A stretch of DNA of 52,092 bases, taken from the NCBI GenBank assembly GCA_002311855.1, contig DCAB01000004.1:1-52092 (forward strand), given 5' to 3'. The notes under the pieces were generated by a model, which did not search any database, had not been told where the DNA came from, and saw nothing but the letters and a program-made list of their open reading frames with translations. The position numbers and the translations under genes are program-made. Origin of the DNA: Candidatus Dadabacteria bacterium UBA1144. GTDB lineage: Bacteria > Desulfobacterota_D > UBA1144. Shown here in pieces: positions 9,157 to 18,131 of the stretch (positions within the stretch are counted from its first letter, which is position 1; each line of letters opens with the position of its first letter).

Positions 9157-10011
9157 CTAGGACAGAACTCGTTCTAGTAGAATCTGTCTGCACCATACAC
9201 CAAATTGTATTTGATCAAAATACTTAGCACGAGAATCTTTATCAAATTCCTGTGGAATCTCATTAATCCTGGGAAAAGGGTGCATAACAATTGATTTTTT
9301 TGGTAATGAATTTAACTGATCCATTGATAAAGAATAATTATGCCGGCTTCCTCTCTCTTTCTGTACCCTGGTTACATACAAAATGTCGGTATCTTTTAAA
9401 ACCTCATCAATATTGTCCGTCTCATAATATTTGCTTGGTAGAGGATTAGAGAATTTTAATTGACTTGGACTTACAAAATTAAAATGATTATTGTCAAATC
9501 TATTTAATAATTTGACTAAACTTTTAACAGTTCTTCCGTTTTTTAGATCTCCAATCAGAGTTATTCTTAAATTTGATAATTTTTTATTGTTAAAACAATA
9601 TATTGTAAAACCATCTAATATCGTTTGTGTTGGGTGTTCGCCATTACCGTCTCCTGCGTTGATGATTGGGACTTTACTGACCATAGAAGCTCTTCTTGCG
9701 GATCCATTTTCTGTATGTCTGATTACAATAGCATCGCTCATGGCCGACATAGTCATAATCGTATCTTCTAAGGATTCTCCCTTGGCAATACTAGAGAATT
9801 GAACATCATTAATAGGGATAACAGCACCGCCCGATCTAGTCATGGCACTATAAAAGGAGGACGATGTTCTTGTGGAAGGTTCATAAAAAAGATTCGTTAA
9901 AATCTTTCCTTTTAATTTATTATTGATTAAGCCTTTTTTGAAAATTGCCTCTTGCCATAATGAATAAAGAAAATCGTTACTCAAATCATCAACGGACAAA
10001 ATATGTAACAC
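9157..10011 (-). CDS. pyrB: Aspartate carbamoyltransferase catalytic subunit
   Basis: PyrB condenses carbamoyl phosphate with aspartate, the committed step of pyrimidine synthesis. The protein has 284 residues, slightly short for the family (about 300). The carbamoyl-phosphate loop STRTSS is at residues 46-51, the second phosphate contact is in GDGNGEHPTQ, and the aspartate-site segment is MHPFPRINEI. No regulatory chain (pyrI) gene is adjacent, so the unregulated trimer form or an association with the neighbouring class I PyrC is likely (inference). AGGTG precedes the ATG at normal spacing. Confidence 0.95.
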   Translation of the reverse strand: MLHILSVDDLSNDFLYSLWQEAIFKKGLINNKLKGKILTNLFYEPSTRTSSSFYSAMTRSGGAVIPINDVQFSSIAKGESLEDTIMTMSAMSDAIVIRHTENGSARRASMVSKVPIINAGDGNGEHPTQTILDGFTIYCFNNKKLSNLRITLIGDLKNGRTVKSLVKLLNRFDNNHFNFVSPSQLKFSNPLPSKYYETDNIDEVLKDTDILYVTRVQKERGSRHNYSLSMDQLNSLPKKSIVMHPFPRINEIPQEFDKDSRAKYFDQIQFGVWCRQILLERVLS

Positions 10012-10027
10012 CTAGTTCAACTTCCTT

Positions 10028-10759
10028 TTATTCAATCTTGTCAAATATTCTTTCAAATCTAACTATATCCTTAACATTTTTAAAATTATTATTCCACGAG
10101 AAATGAATTAAAACTGCTTTTCCGATTATATTTTCTCTTGGAACAAAACCCCAATATCTACTGTCTTTACTATTGTCACGATTGTCACCTAATACAAAAT
10201 ATTTACCCAAAGGTACATCAATCTCTTGGTCTTGGATAGAATCCCTAAAAGAATCAAATTGCTTGTCATAAATTACCTTTACTTTTTTATCTATAAACTT
10301 ATCGATATATATATCATGATTTTTTCCATCAATAAGTTCTTTTCCGTTAGCAGCATAAGAAATTTTTTTTCCATTGACGTATATATCCTTATTCTTAATC
10401 GTCACTCTATCGCCTGGCAGTCCAATTATTCTTTTTATATAATAAATTGAGCTTAATCCTATAAATCCTCCATTGGGACATTTAATTGATCCATCATCCA
10501 ATGGATAACGAAAAACGATAACATCTCCTCGATACAAACTCTTAAATTCTTTGATTATTTTCGAATCTGAACAAGGAAATCCTAATCCATAGTTAATTCT
10601 ATCCACTAAGAGATGATCGCCTACTAGAAGATTCGGGTACATAGATTTCGAAGGTATCTTAAAAGGTTGAATGAATAGATATCTTATAAAAAGAGCAATA
10701 ACTAATGCTGAAAGTATTGATTTAACAGTTTTTGTAAGATTAAATCTTTGAAGGCTCAT
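10028..10759 (-). CDS. lepB: Signal peptidase I
   Basis: LepB cleaves signal peptides from proteins exported by Sec and Tat, with its active site on the outer face of the inner membrane. The 243-residue protein has one N-terminal membrane helix (about 13-32). The catalytic serine is Ser39 in PSKSM, and the general base is Lys109 in YYIKRIIGLPGD. Boxes D and E are present as GDNRDNSKDSR and the following WGFVP. All four family boxes are therefore intact. It lies 41 bases after the RelA/SpoT gene and 16 bases before pyrB. Confidence 0.95.
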   Translation of the reverse strand: MSLQRFNLTKTVKSILSALVIALFIRYLFIQPFKIPSKSMYPNLLVGDHLLVDRINYGLGFPCSDSKIIKEFKSLYRGDVIVFRYPLDDGSIKCPNGGFIGLSSIYYIKRIIGLPGDRVTIKNKDIYVNGKKISYAANGKELIDGKNHDIYIDKFIDKKVKVIYDKQFDSFRDSIQDQEIDVPLGKYFVLGDNRDNSKDSRYWGFVPRENIIGKAVLIHFSWNNNFKNVKDIVRFERIFDKIE

Positions 10760-10800
10760 CAGGATGCATTTTTAACTTATTATTATATTGATATATTCTT

Positions 10801-12954
10801 TTAATACAAGTTGAGGTCATACTGGCTATCCTTTGTGCTCATCAGTCTATCTACATTGTTTATATCTGCTAATGAATTCAAATCATTAATAATATTCGAC
10901 AAATGATTTTTATCTCGAACAAGCATTTCTATGTAAATTAGTGATTTAGTTGACGAAATAGGTTTTGCATTAATTTTTATTATATTTGAATCATGGTTCG
11001 CAATTGTGTTTGATATTTCGGATAGTATCCCCGGCTTGTCGAAACAGGTTACTTTTAATCTTATAGATGATTTTGAATCATGTGATTGATTCCATTTTGC
11101 CTCAACTAATCTTGATGAATCAAATTCTAGTACCTGTTTGCAGGAGATACGATGGACCGATATCCCTCTACCAATGGTTATATAACCTATTATCTCATCA
11201 CCATATATTGGGGAACAGGATTTGCAAAATCTAATCATAATATTCTCGTTGCCACCAACTATAATTGCTTCATTTGAATTTATTTTTTTTGATTGACGAT
11301 CTAGAATCGGTTTATTTGCGATACTCAAGTCAAAGTAGTTAAGAATTTCTACAATATTGATTTTTGAAAAAGAATATCTAATGAATAAATCATCCAAACT
11401 TTTTAAAGACTTCTCTGTTGCAAAACTTTTTAATTTGTCGATAATCTTTTGCTTGTTAATATTTAATCCATACCTAGCTAATTGCTTCCCTAAAATATCT
11501 TTGCCAATTTTTAATGATTCTACCGATAATGTCTTTTTTATTGAATTTCTAATTCTTGTTTTTGCTTTAGAAGTTACTACATATTTCAGCCAATCTCTTG
11601 ATGGTTTTCTATTTTTCTTTGTAATTATTTCAATTGTATCTCCACTTTTTAGCTGATAATTAAGGGGTACAATTTTCCCGTTGACTTTGGCTCCAGAGCA
11701 TTCATTGCCAAGATCAGAATGAATTGAATAAGCAAAGTCAATTACGGAAGAATTAATTGGAAGTTCTTTAAGATCGCCTTCTGGAGTAAAGACATACACA
11801 AAATTAGTTATAAGTTCATCTTTTACAGCATCTATAAATTCTTTTGGGTCATTGAGAGTTTCTATGTCAAATATCTTCTTAACGCTATCAGGAACATCTA
11901 TAAGCATGTCATCCGAATCGCTATCAAGCTTATATTTCCAATGTGCGGCAACTCCATATTCAGCTACCTCATGCATCTTGGCAGTTCTTATTTGGACTTC
12001 TACATGATCACCAAATGGGCCAATTACAATTGTATGTAGAGATTTGTAGCCATTACTCTTCGGTAAAGCAATGTAATCTTTAAATCGTCCTGGTACTGGT
12101 TTCCAAACGGAATGAACCGCTCCAAGTGATGCATAGCAAGATGCGACATCTTCAGTTACAACCCTAAAGGCTTTTACGTCCAACACATTAGTAAAATCTA
12201 AATCCAACTGCATCATTTTTTTATAAATTCCATAAAAATTTTTAAATCTACTTTGTATCTGAGCTTTTATTTCAAATTTGTTTAATTGATCCAATAACAT
12301 ATTTTGAATCTCCAGACTATATTTCTCCCATTCTTCTCGTTTTGCTACAAATGTTTTTGATATTAGTTCATACTCGTCGGGCTTTAAAACTTCAAAGCAT
12401 CTATCTTCTAGTTCTGTCCTAATCCAATATATGCCTAATCTATCGGCTAAGGGTGCGTAAAGATCTAAAGTCTCTTTTGCTAAAAATTCCTTTTTGTCTT
12501 CTGGAAGAAAAGAAATCGTTTTGACATTATGTAGTCGATCAGCAAGCTTCACGAGAATAACTCTAATATCTTTGCCGGTTGCCAGTATTAATTTTCTAAA
12601 ATTTTCAGCTTGCCTTTCAAATGCCGAGGTTATTTGAATTTGGCCAATTTTCGTTACACCTTCAACCAAAGTGCAAACTTCTTGGCCAAACATATCGCGT
12701 ATATCTTCTTTCGTCGCAAGAGTATCCTCAATGGTATCATGCAACAATCCCGTAATAATTGATGCCTTATCTAGTTTGATATCCGCTAAGATTGATGTAA
12801 CTTCCATAGGATGAACCATGTACGGTTCTCCAGAATATCTTTTCTGTCCAGCGTGGACCTTTGCTGAATAGGCATAGGCCTTTGTAACTTCTTCTATGTC
12901 TTTTGAAGAAAGGTAAGGATTTAGTTTCTCGGCAATATCATCAAATCTAATCAT
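10801..12954 (-). CDS. rsh: Bifunctional (p)ppGpp synthetase/hydrolase, RelA/SpoT family
   Basis: This enzyme makes and degrades the stringent-response alarmone (p)ppGpp. The 717-residue protein has the full long-RSH layout. The HD hydrolase domain has metal ligands His48 (MVHP) and His72-Asp73 (HDTIEDT), so hydrolysis should be active. The synthetase domain has RFKDYIALPKSNGYKSLHT at about 290-310. A TGS domain (FVYVFTPEGDLKELP) starts near 395, and a C-terminal ACT domain starts at about 640. With both catalytic sites intact it is probably the organism's sole or main RSH. It overlaps gmk by one base. Confidence 0.95.
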   Translation of the reverse strand: MIRFDDIAEKLNPYLSSKDIEEVTKAYAYSAKVHAGQKRYSGEPYMVHPMEVTSILADIKLDKASIITGLLHDTIEDTLATKEDIRDMFGQEVCTLVEGVTKIGQIQITSAFERQAENFRKLILATGKDIRVILVKLADRLHNVKTISFLPEDKKEFLAKETLDLYAPLADRLGIYWIRTELEDRCFEVLKPDEYELISKTFVAKREEWEKYSLEIQNMLLDQLNKFEIKAQIQSRFKNFYGIYKKMMQLDLDFTNVLDVKAFRVVTEDVASCYASLGAVHSVWKPVPGRFKDYIALPKSNGYKSLHTIVIGPFGDHVEVQIRTAKMHEVAEYGVAAHWKYKLDSDSDDMLIDVPDSVKKIFDIETLNDPKEFIDAVKDELITNFVYVFTPEGDLKELPINSSVIDFAYSIHSDLGNECSGAKVNGKIVPLNYQLKSGDTIEIITKKNRKPSRDWLKYVVTSKAKTRIRNSIKKTLSVESLKIGKDILGKQLARYGLNINKQKIIDKLKSFATEKSLKSLDDLFIRYSFSKINIVEILNYFDLSIANKPILDRQSKKINSNEAIIVGGNENIMIRFCKSCSPIYGDEIIGYITIGRGISVHRISCKQVLEFDSSRLVEAKWNQSHDSKSSIRLKVTCFDKPGILSEISNTIANHDSNIIKINAKPISSTKSLIYIEMLVRDKNHLSNIINDLNSLADINNVDRLMSTKDSQYDLNLY

Positions 12955-13517
12955 TACAAACCCATTAATATTTTTCTAATATGATCTATGCATTCATCTA
13001 GATTTTCATTTACAATCATATGATTAAAGTATTTTGATTGAACAATCTCTTTTCTCGCTTCCTTAACTCTTTTTTGTATATCATCGTCCGACATATCTTT
13101 TCTTTCGATGAGTCTTTCCTCTAGCTCTTCAATAGATGGTGGCTTTATGAAAATTGACACACAATCAAAGTGATTAGTATTGATAATTGAAGACGCACCC
13201 TGAACATCAATATCAAGGAGAATACTATGTCCGAACTTTAGAGATTCCTGAATTGGCTTGATTGGCGTGCCGTAAAAATTTCCATGGACTGTTTCGTATT
13301 CTAAAAATAAATTTTCATCTATCATCTCGTGAAATTTTTCTTTTGAAATAAATTTATAGTGTTCCTCGTCCTCTTCGTTCGACCTCTTGTCTCTAGTCGT
13401 ATATGAAACTGAAAAATCTAAATTTTTTATATTTGATAATAAATTTGAGGTCACCGAAGACTTACCTGCTCCAGATGGACCTGAAATTATAATAAGTAAA
13501 CCACCTTTAATAGTCAT
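12954..13517 (-). CDS. gmk: Guanylate kinase
   Basis: Gmk phosphorylates GMP to GDP in the cytoplasm. The 187-residue protein has the P-loop GPSGAGKSS (13-21) and the GMP-binding segments SYTTRDKRSNEEDEEHY and FLEYETVHGNFYGTP. The DIDVQGA Walker-B-like strand and the lid region KRVKEARKE are also present. It precedes the RelA/SpoT gene with a 1-base overlap. In many proteobacteria rpoZ lies between these two; here there is no room for it. Confidence 0.96.
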   Translation of the reverse strand: MTIKGGLLIIISGPSGAGKSSVTSNLLSNIKNLDFSVSYTTRDKRSNEEDEEHYKFISKEKFHEMIDENLFLEYETVHGNFYGTPIKPIQESLKFGHSILLDIDVQGASSIINTNHFDCVSIFIKPPSIEELEERLIERKDMSDDDIQKRVKEARKEIVQSKYFNHMIVNENLDECIDHIRKILMGL

Positions 13518-13555
13518 AATTTATAATACTAAAACAAAATATTTAAGAATGAAAT

Positions 13556-13981
13556 TTATAGATTTCCTGCTCTAGGTGTTCCTTCACAGGAAGGGCATAC
13601 AAATTGACTTTGAGCACATTCATTTAATCTCTTTTCAATTAGTTCCAAAATCAAATCATCTAAACCTAAAGGCATGGCAACATGATAATTTGTATTAGGA
13701 AAACTTTTTGAAGCTTCTTTAGTTAAATTTGGGATATCGTAATTCCAATGTTGGCCTGGGCCTAGAAAAAATGGGCAAATAACTATAAATTCTGCACCTT
13801 TTTTAACGCATCTGGCATAAGCACTCGAAATTGATGGTTCGGCAAGCTCCATATGTGCTGGTTCTACAATATCGTATTTAGACGAAAACTTCTCATGAAA
13901 AAGCTGAGCAACTTGTTCGAGTATTTGATTACTTTCGATTTTCTTAGATCCATGATCAACGATTATAATTCCTTTTTTCAT
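13556..13981 (-). CDS. cbiX: CbiX/SirB-type sirohydrochlorin chelatase-like protein
   Basis: The family inserts cobalt, nickel or iron into sirohydrochlorin for cobalamin, F430 or siroheme. The 141-residue protein matches the short, single-domain chelatase form. It starts MKKGIIIVDHGSK, with the metal-site His10 in a VDHGS motif, followed by EPAHMELAEPSI and VICPFFLGPGQHW carrying the second conserved His. The tail FVCPSCEGTP has a CxxC pair that could bind a metal or cluster. I start at the ATG at 13979-13981, because the longer reading frame would run through tRNA-Leu. No other tetrapyrrole gene is in the window, so the metal is not known. Confidence 0.75.
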   Translation of the reverse strand: MKKGIIIVDHGSKKIESNQILEQVAQLFHEKFSSKYDIVEPAHMELAEPSISSAYARCVKKGAEFIVICPFFLGPGQHWNYDIPNLTKEASKSFPNTNYHVAMPLGLDDLILELIEKRLNECAQSQFVCPSCEGTPRAGNL

Positions 13982-14011
13982 GAATTCTATAATAACAGCT
14001 TTTTGAAAATT

Positions 14012-14093
14012 TGCCGAAGGCGGGACTCGAACCCGCACATCCGAAGATACCACCCCCTCAAGATGGCGCGTCTACCAATTCCGCCACTTCGGC
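14012..14093 (-). tRNA. tRNA-Leu (anticodon GAG)
   Basis: The 82-base class II tRNA has a 7-bp acceptor stem (GCCGAAG with CTTCGGC, discriminator A). It has a leucine-type D-loop, an anticodon loop CTTGAGG giving anticodon GAG, a variable arm of about ten bases, and a T-arm with GTTCGAGTC. The 3' CCA is not encoded; AAT follows instead, so CCA must be added by nucleotidyltransferase. It lies between apgM and cbiX in the same direction, with gaps of 21 and 30 bases, and is probably cut from a longer transcript. Confidence 0.95.
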
Positions 14094-14114
14094 TAAAGAC
14101 TCAGATATGTCAAT

Positions 14115-15338
14115 TTAGGCACCAAATTTGTTTAACATATCCGCATGAGCAAAAATTATACTTAAAAGATTTTTTGCTTCAAATATACCAAGAGATCCTT
14201 TGAGGCATTCTTTTTCGGTAAATCTTTTAGAGAGACCATAAAAACTGTTTTTAGATTTTACAAGCACAGGAACTGGATGCCAGCTATGAGATTTTATTTT
14301 TGATGGTGTAGAATGGTCACCTGTTATACAAAGAACATCAAAATTCAAGCTTGTGATACTAGGTAAGACTTTATCAAAATCTTCGATAATTTTTATCTTT
14401 TTTTTGTAATTCCCGTCTTCTCCATAACTATCCGTTTTTTTAATATGAAAATAAAAAAAGTTGTACTTTGGATATGCTTTTCTAAGCGCATCAACCTGTG
14501 AACCAATAGATATGCCAACAGAAGAAATGGGTGTCATTCCTACCAAGCTAGAAATCCCTTTATACATTGGGTAGGTGGTAATCGAACAAGCATTTAAATT
14601 GTAGAGCTCATTGAAAGTTGGAATCTCTGGATAGGTGGAGAAGCCCCTTAATAATGCATAATTGGCTTTTTTTTCTTTAATTAATGTTTTAGAAATCTTA
14701 TTAATTAACATTTGGATTATTTTTGATAAATTGAGAGATTTTTTATTTAAATTTCTTGGTTTTAGTGGAGACACCCCCACCTCTTGCGGATCGGTGTCAG
14801 ATATTAGGCACTGTTCGTATGATAACTTTTTATTGAATCTTAGTTTGCAAACAAATCTATGCTCAAGTCCCGATTCAAAATCAACTAAAACATTACCAAT
14901 TTTTTTTATATTTTGCTTAAGGGTATCAACTATCCTTTTATTTGATTTAGTATCAATCCTCCCTGCCCTTCTATCGGATACAATTAATCTGGTCCCAACT
15001 TTTTTCACTGTTGCGAAATTTCCTCTTATTGCTAAATCTTTATTTGTGATTTTAATATCTAGGCCTAGAGCTTCAAGGACACCTCTTCCTACATTGAATC
15101 TTAAAGGATCATACCCAAACAATGCTAGATGGGCCGAGCCGCTTCCAGGGGTGAGGCCATTAGATATCGGAATATGTGCCCCTGTCTCAGATTTCTTTAT
15201 TAATTTGTTCAAGTTAGGAGTTTTGGCAGCATCCAATTCCGTTTTTAGAGGAAAGGGTAATCCACCTAACCCATCTAATACAATTAAGAGTATTTTTTTT
15301 TCTTTTGTATTTATTAGTTTTCTTCTAATTTCATGCAT
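14115..15338 (-). CDS. apgM: 2,3-bisphosphoglycerate-independent phosphoglycerate mutase, archaeal type
   Basis: ApgM interconverts 3- and 2-phosphoglycerate in glycolysis and gluconeogenesis. The 407-residue protein has the alkaline-phosphatase-fold metal motif VLDGLGG near residue 20 and the phospho-serine motif TPGSGSAHLALFGYDP (about 63-78). It has the conserved DRRAGRI segment and the C-terminal metal site TGDHSTPSKIKSHSWHPVP. These match the roughly 400-residue archaeal type rather than the 510-residue bacterial GpmI. This type is found in archaea and scattered bacteria, including delta-lineage groups. It follows the hydrolase gene by 14 bases. Confidence 0.9.
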   Translation of the reverse strand: MHEIRRKLINTKEKKILLIVLDGLGGLPFPLKTELDAAKTPNLNKLIKKSETGAHIPISNGLTPGSGSAHLALFGYDPLRFNVGRGVLEALGLDIKITNKDLAIRGNFATVKKVGTRLIVSDRRAGRIDTKSNKRIVDTLKQNIKKIGNVLVDFESGLEHRFVCKLRFNKKLSYEQCLISDTDPQEVGVSPLKPRNLNKKSLNLSKIIQMLINKISKTLIKEKKANYALLRGFSTYPEIPTFNELYNLNACSITTYPMYKGISSLVGMTPISSVGISIGSQVDALRKAYPKYNFFYFHIKKTDSYGEDGNYKKKIKIIEDFDKVLPSITSLNFDVLCITGDHSTPSKIKSHSWHPVPVLVKSKNSFYGLSKRFTEKECLKGSLGIFEAKNLLSIIFAHADMLNKFGA

Positions 15339-15352
15339 AAAAACATCCTACA

Positions 15353-16099
15353 TCATAATTCAATCAACAAACCATCATAACCTGGCTCGATTCCTTTTGG
15401 TAGTGTGTCAAATAAATCATAGTAATCCAAATCTGAACCCATATGTGTCAGTACTGTTCTCTTGGCTTTGATCTTTTTTGAAAGTTCCACCGCCTCTTCA
15501 ACCGACAAATGGGCATCATGTTGAGAAAATCTTAGGGCATCTAAAATTAGTAAATCAAGATTTTGCATTTTATTGATTGTTTCTTCAGGTATGGCGCTAC
15601 AATCAGTGATATAGGCAAAATTGTCAATCCTATAGCCAAGGACATTCCAGTCCTTGTGAATTATAGGCAAGGGAATGACGTGGATTTTTTGTTCAACAAA
15701 TTCCCCATTAATAATCTTCATATTCAATCTTGGTTTTCCTGAGATATTTTTTAAATCAAAAATATATGAGAAATTTTGCTTAATCTCTTTTAGGGTATAT
15801 TCGTTTCCAAAACAATTAATTCTATCTTTTCTTATGTAGCTATAAATTCTAAGATCATCAATACCGTGGGTATGGTCGGCATGTGAGTGTGTATAAAGAA
15901 CGAAATCAATGTTTTTAATGCCATTCTTAATAGCTTGATATCGGAAATCTGGACCAGTATCTATTAATATATCCTTATTATCAATGGATATATATACAGA
16001 GCTTCTAGTTCTCCAATTTTTTTCCTTAACATTCTCATAGTCTCTTCCAACTACAGGAGAACCAACCGAAGAACCAGATCCCAACATTAAAACCTTCAC
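15353..16099 (-). CDS. Metallo-beta-lactamase-fold hydrolase, PhnP-like
   Basis: The 248-residue protein begins MKVLMLGSGSSVGSP, as in PhnP-type phosphodiesterases. The metal motif THSHADHTHGIDD lies near residue 75, later ligands are in YITDCSAI and LTHMGSD, and HDAHLSVEEA is the characteristic late histidine block. The related PhnP hydrolyses cyclic ribose phosphate in phosphonate breakdown. No phn genes are nearby, and this branch is often found near housekeeping genes such as metG or tatD with no assigned substrate, so only the fold and likely phosphodiesterase chemistry are claimed. It is divergent from ligA with 22 bases between starts. Confidence 0.8.
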   Translation of the reverse strand: MKVLMLGSGSSVGSPVVGRDYENVKEKNWRTRSSVYISIDNKDILIDTGPDFRYQAIKNGIKNIDFVLYTHSHADHTHGIDDLRIYSYIRKDRINCFGNEYTLKEIKQNFSYIFDLKNISGKPRLNMKIINGEFVEQKIHVIPLPIIHKDWNVLGYRIDNFAYITDCSAIPEETINKMQNLDLLILDALRFSQHDAHLSVEEAVELSKKIKAKRTVLTHMGSDLDYYDLFDTLPKGIEPGYDGLLIEL

Positions 16100-16121
16100 A
16101 TAAAAAATATATCATCAGGTA

Positions 16122-18131
16122 ATGGCAATTCAAAAAGACAATAGTATTATGTATCATATGAGTTCTAATTTTGGTAAAAAAAGAATCAGAGAACTTGTAG
16201 ACTTAATTAATTATCACAACAAAAAGTATTATTTAAAGGATGCTCCCGAGATAAGCGACTTTGAGTTTGACTTACTACTCAAAGAGTTAATAAAACTTGA
16301 AAAAGAAAATCCTAATCTAAAATTACTCGACTCACCTACAGAGAAAATCGGTGGTTATATTTCTGATAGTTTCTCCAAACACACTCATCTTGATGGAATG
16401 TATAGCTTGGAAAACATATCTAACAACACAGAACTAGAAGATTTTATAAAAAGAATTGAAAAACGTATCAAATCTCCTGAATTTATATTAGAACCTAAAT
16501 TTGACGGTGTATCAGTCTCAATTACTTATAAAAAAGGATTTTTGGACGTAGGAGCAACAAGAGGAGATGGAAAGATAGGAGAAAATATCACTAAAAATAT
16601 AAAGACGATAAAGAGCGTTCCACTTAGTTTAGGTGGAAAAAGAATTCCAGAATTAGTTGAGATCAGAGGTGAAGTAATATTTCCAATAAGTAAATTTAAA
16701 TCTCTAAATGAAAGCATAAAAAATGTAGCTCAAGTCTTTTCGAATCCAAGAAATGCCGCAGCCGGTTCGTTAAGACAGCTCGATTCAAGTATTACATCAC
16801 AAAGACCATTAATCTTTATACCTTGGGGAATTGGCAGAATAACAAACATGGCAATAAAGAAAGAGACCGAATTAATTAAATTCTTTAAAAAATGGGGATT
16901 TGTACAATTAGGAGAATTCATCAAAGTAAATAATTTTGAGGACATCAAATCTCATTTCAATAAAGTATTAGAATCTCGAAACAATCTTGACTATGAGATT
17001 GATGGATTGGTAATGAAGCTCAATAACAGAGATGAACAAAGTATTTTTGGATTCACATCAAAACATCCAAAATGGGCTGCTGCAGTCAAATTTCCATCTA
17101 TCATGACAGAGACAAAAATTAGAGAAATAAGTTTTCAAATTGGTAGAACCGGGATGATCACTCCCGTAGCTGAACTCGATGAGACAAAAATTTCTGGTGT
17201 AAAAGTAAAGAGAGCGACTCTTCATAATTTTGAGCTATTAGAATCAATGAAGCTTAATATTGGGGACCAGGTGTTAGTTGAAAGAGCTGGTGATGTTATA
17301 CCCAAAGTCCTGAAGATAACAAAGAAACTAAACAAAGTCCCTTTTAAAATTCCTACAAGGTGTCCTTGTGATAAAGAGAATTTATGCAAGGAAGGCTCCT
17401 ATATGTTTTGTAAAAATATCGACTGTTCCGAAATCCTAAAAGCCAAATTAGCTTATCTAGCTTCTAAGAAAAGCTTCAACATCATAGGTCTTGGGAAAAA
17501 AATATTAGTTAATCTCGTTGATAACAATATCATTAATAATATTTCTGATATTTTTAATCTAGATTTCGACAATTTAATGCAACTAGATGGATTTGGGGAG
17601 AAATTAACAACAAATTTAATAAATGAAATAAATTTAAAGAAAGAAATTAATTTTGATAGATTTATTAATTCTCTTGGTATTAGACATGTAGGTGAGAATA
17701 TATCAAAAATTATTACCAAAAAATTTAGGAATATGGAAGAATTACAAAATACAAGCCTAGAAGATATCATAAGTATTGATGGTGTTGGTACAGAAATCGC
17801 TAAAAGCGTAAGAGAGTTTTTTAGTAACAAAAAAAATATAGATATCATTAAAAAAATGCTTAACAATGGTGTGGAAATCAAATACGATAAGAAAGTTGGC
17901 AGTAAACTAAGAGGAAATACATTCTGTATAACAGGAGTATTGGAAAACTTTACCAGGGATGGGCTAGTTGAAATAATACAAAAAGAAAGTGGTAACATAA
18001 CTTCCTCGATTAGTAAAAAAACAAATTATTTAATTCTCGGTAACAACCCTGGAAAGAAATTAAGTGATGCACAAACACTAGGTGTTAACATTATTGACGA
18101 AAAAGAATTCTTAAAATTAATTAAAAATTAA
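16122..18131 (+). CDS. ligA: NAD-dependent DNA ligase LigA
   Basis: LigA seals DNA nicks in replication and repair using NAD. The 669 residues show the standard order. Ia and adenylation domains carry the catalytic Lys126 in EPKFDG (KxDG). An OB fold follows (EISFQIGRTGMITPVAEL), then a zinc finger with cysteines around CPCDKENLC and FCKNIDC. Next are helix-hairpin-helix repeats with LDGFGEKL, SLGIRHVGE and IDGVGTEIA, and a C-terminal BRCT domain (GNTFCITGVLENFTRDGL, about 595-669). The first ATG (16122) has a weak AGG ahead. A start at 16158 (MSSNFGKKRIREL) would fit the family's usual N-terminus better, so the first 12 residues are uncertain. It overlaps uppP tail to tail by 15 bases. Confidence 0.96.
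   Translation: MAIQKDNSIMYHMSSNFGKKRIRELVDLINYHNKKYYLKDAPEISDFEFDLLLKELIKLEKENPNLKLLDSPTEKIGGYISDSFSKHTHLDGMYSLENISNNTELEDFIKRIEKRIKSPEFILEPKFDGVSVSITYKKGFLDVGATRGDGKIGENITKNIKTIKSVPLSLGGKRIPELVEIRGEVIFPISKFKSLNESIKNVAQVFSNPRNAAAGSLRQLDSSITSQRPLIFIPWGIGRITNMAIKKETELIKFFKKWGFVQLGEFIKVNNFEDIKSHFNKVLESRNNLDYEIDGLVMKLNNRDEQSIFGFTSKHPKWAAAVKFPSIMTETKIREISFQIGRTGMITPVAELDETKISGVKVKRATLHNFELLESMKLNIGDQVLVERAGDVIPKVLKITKKLNKVPFKIPTRCPCDKENLCKEGSYMFCKNIDCSEILKAKLAYLASKKSFNIIGLGKKILVNLVDNNIINNISDIFNLDFDNLMQLDGFGEKLTTNLINEINLKKEINFDRFINSLGIRHVGENISKIITKKFRNMEELQNTSLEDIISIDGVGTEIAKSVREFFSNKKNIDIIKKMLNNGVEIKYDKKVGSKLRGNTFCITGVLENFTRDGLVEIIQKESGNITSSISKKTNYLILGNNPGKKLSDAQTLGVNIIDEKEFLKLIKN

Noticed and set aside
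13982..14053. N-terminal extension of the CbiX reading frame by 24 residues
   Set aside because: It would code through tRNA-Leu; the internal ATG at 13979-13981 starts exactly at the conserved fold.
14662..15471. Long plus-strand open frame opposite apgM
   Set aside because: It is the antisense shadow of two well-recognised genes, with low-complexity, unrecognisable product.
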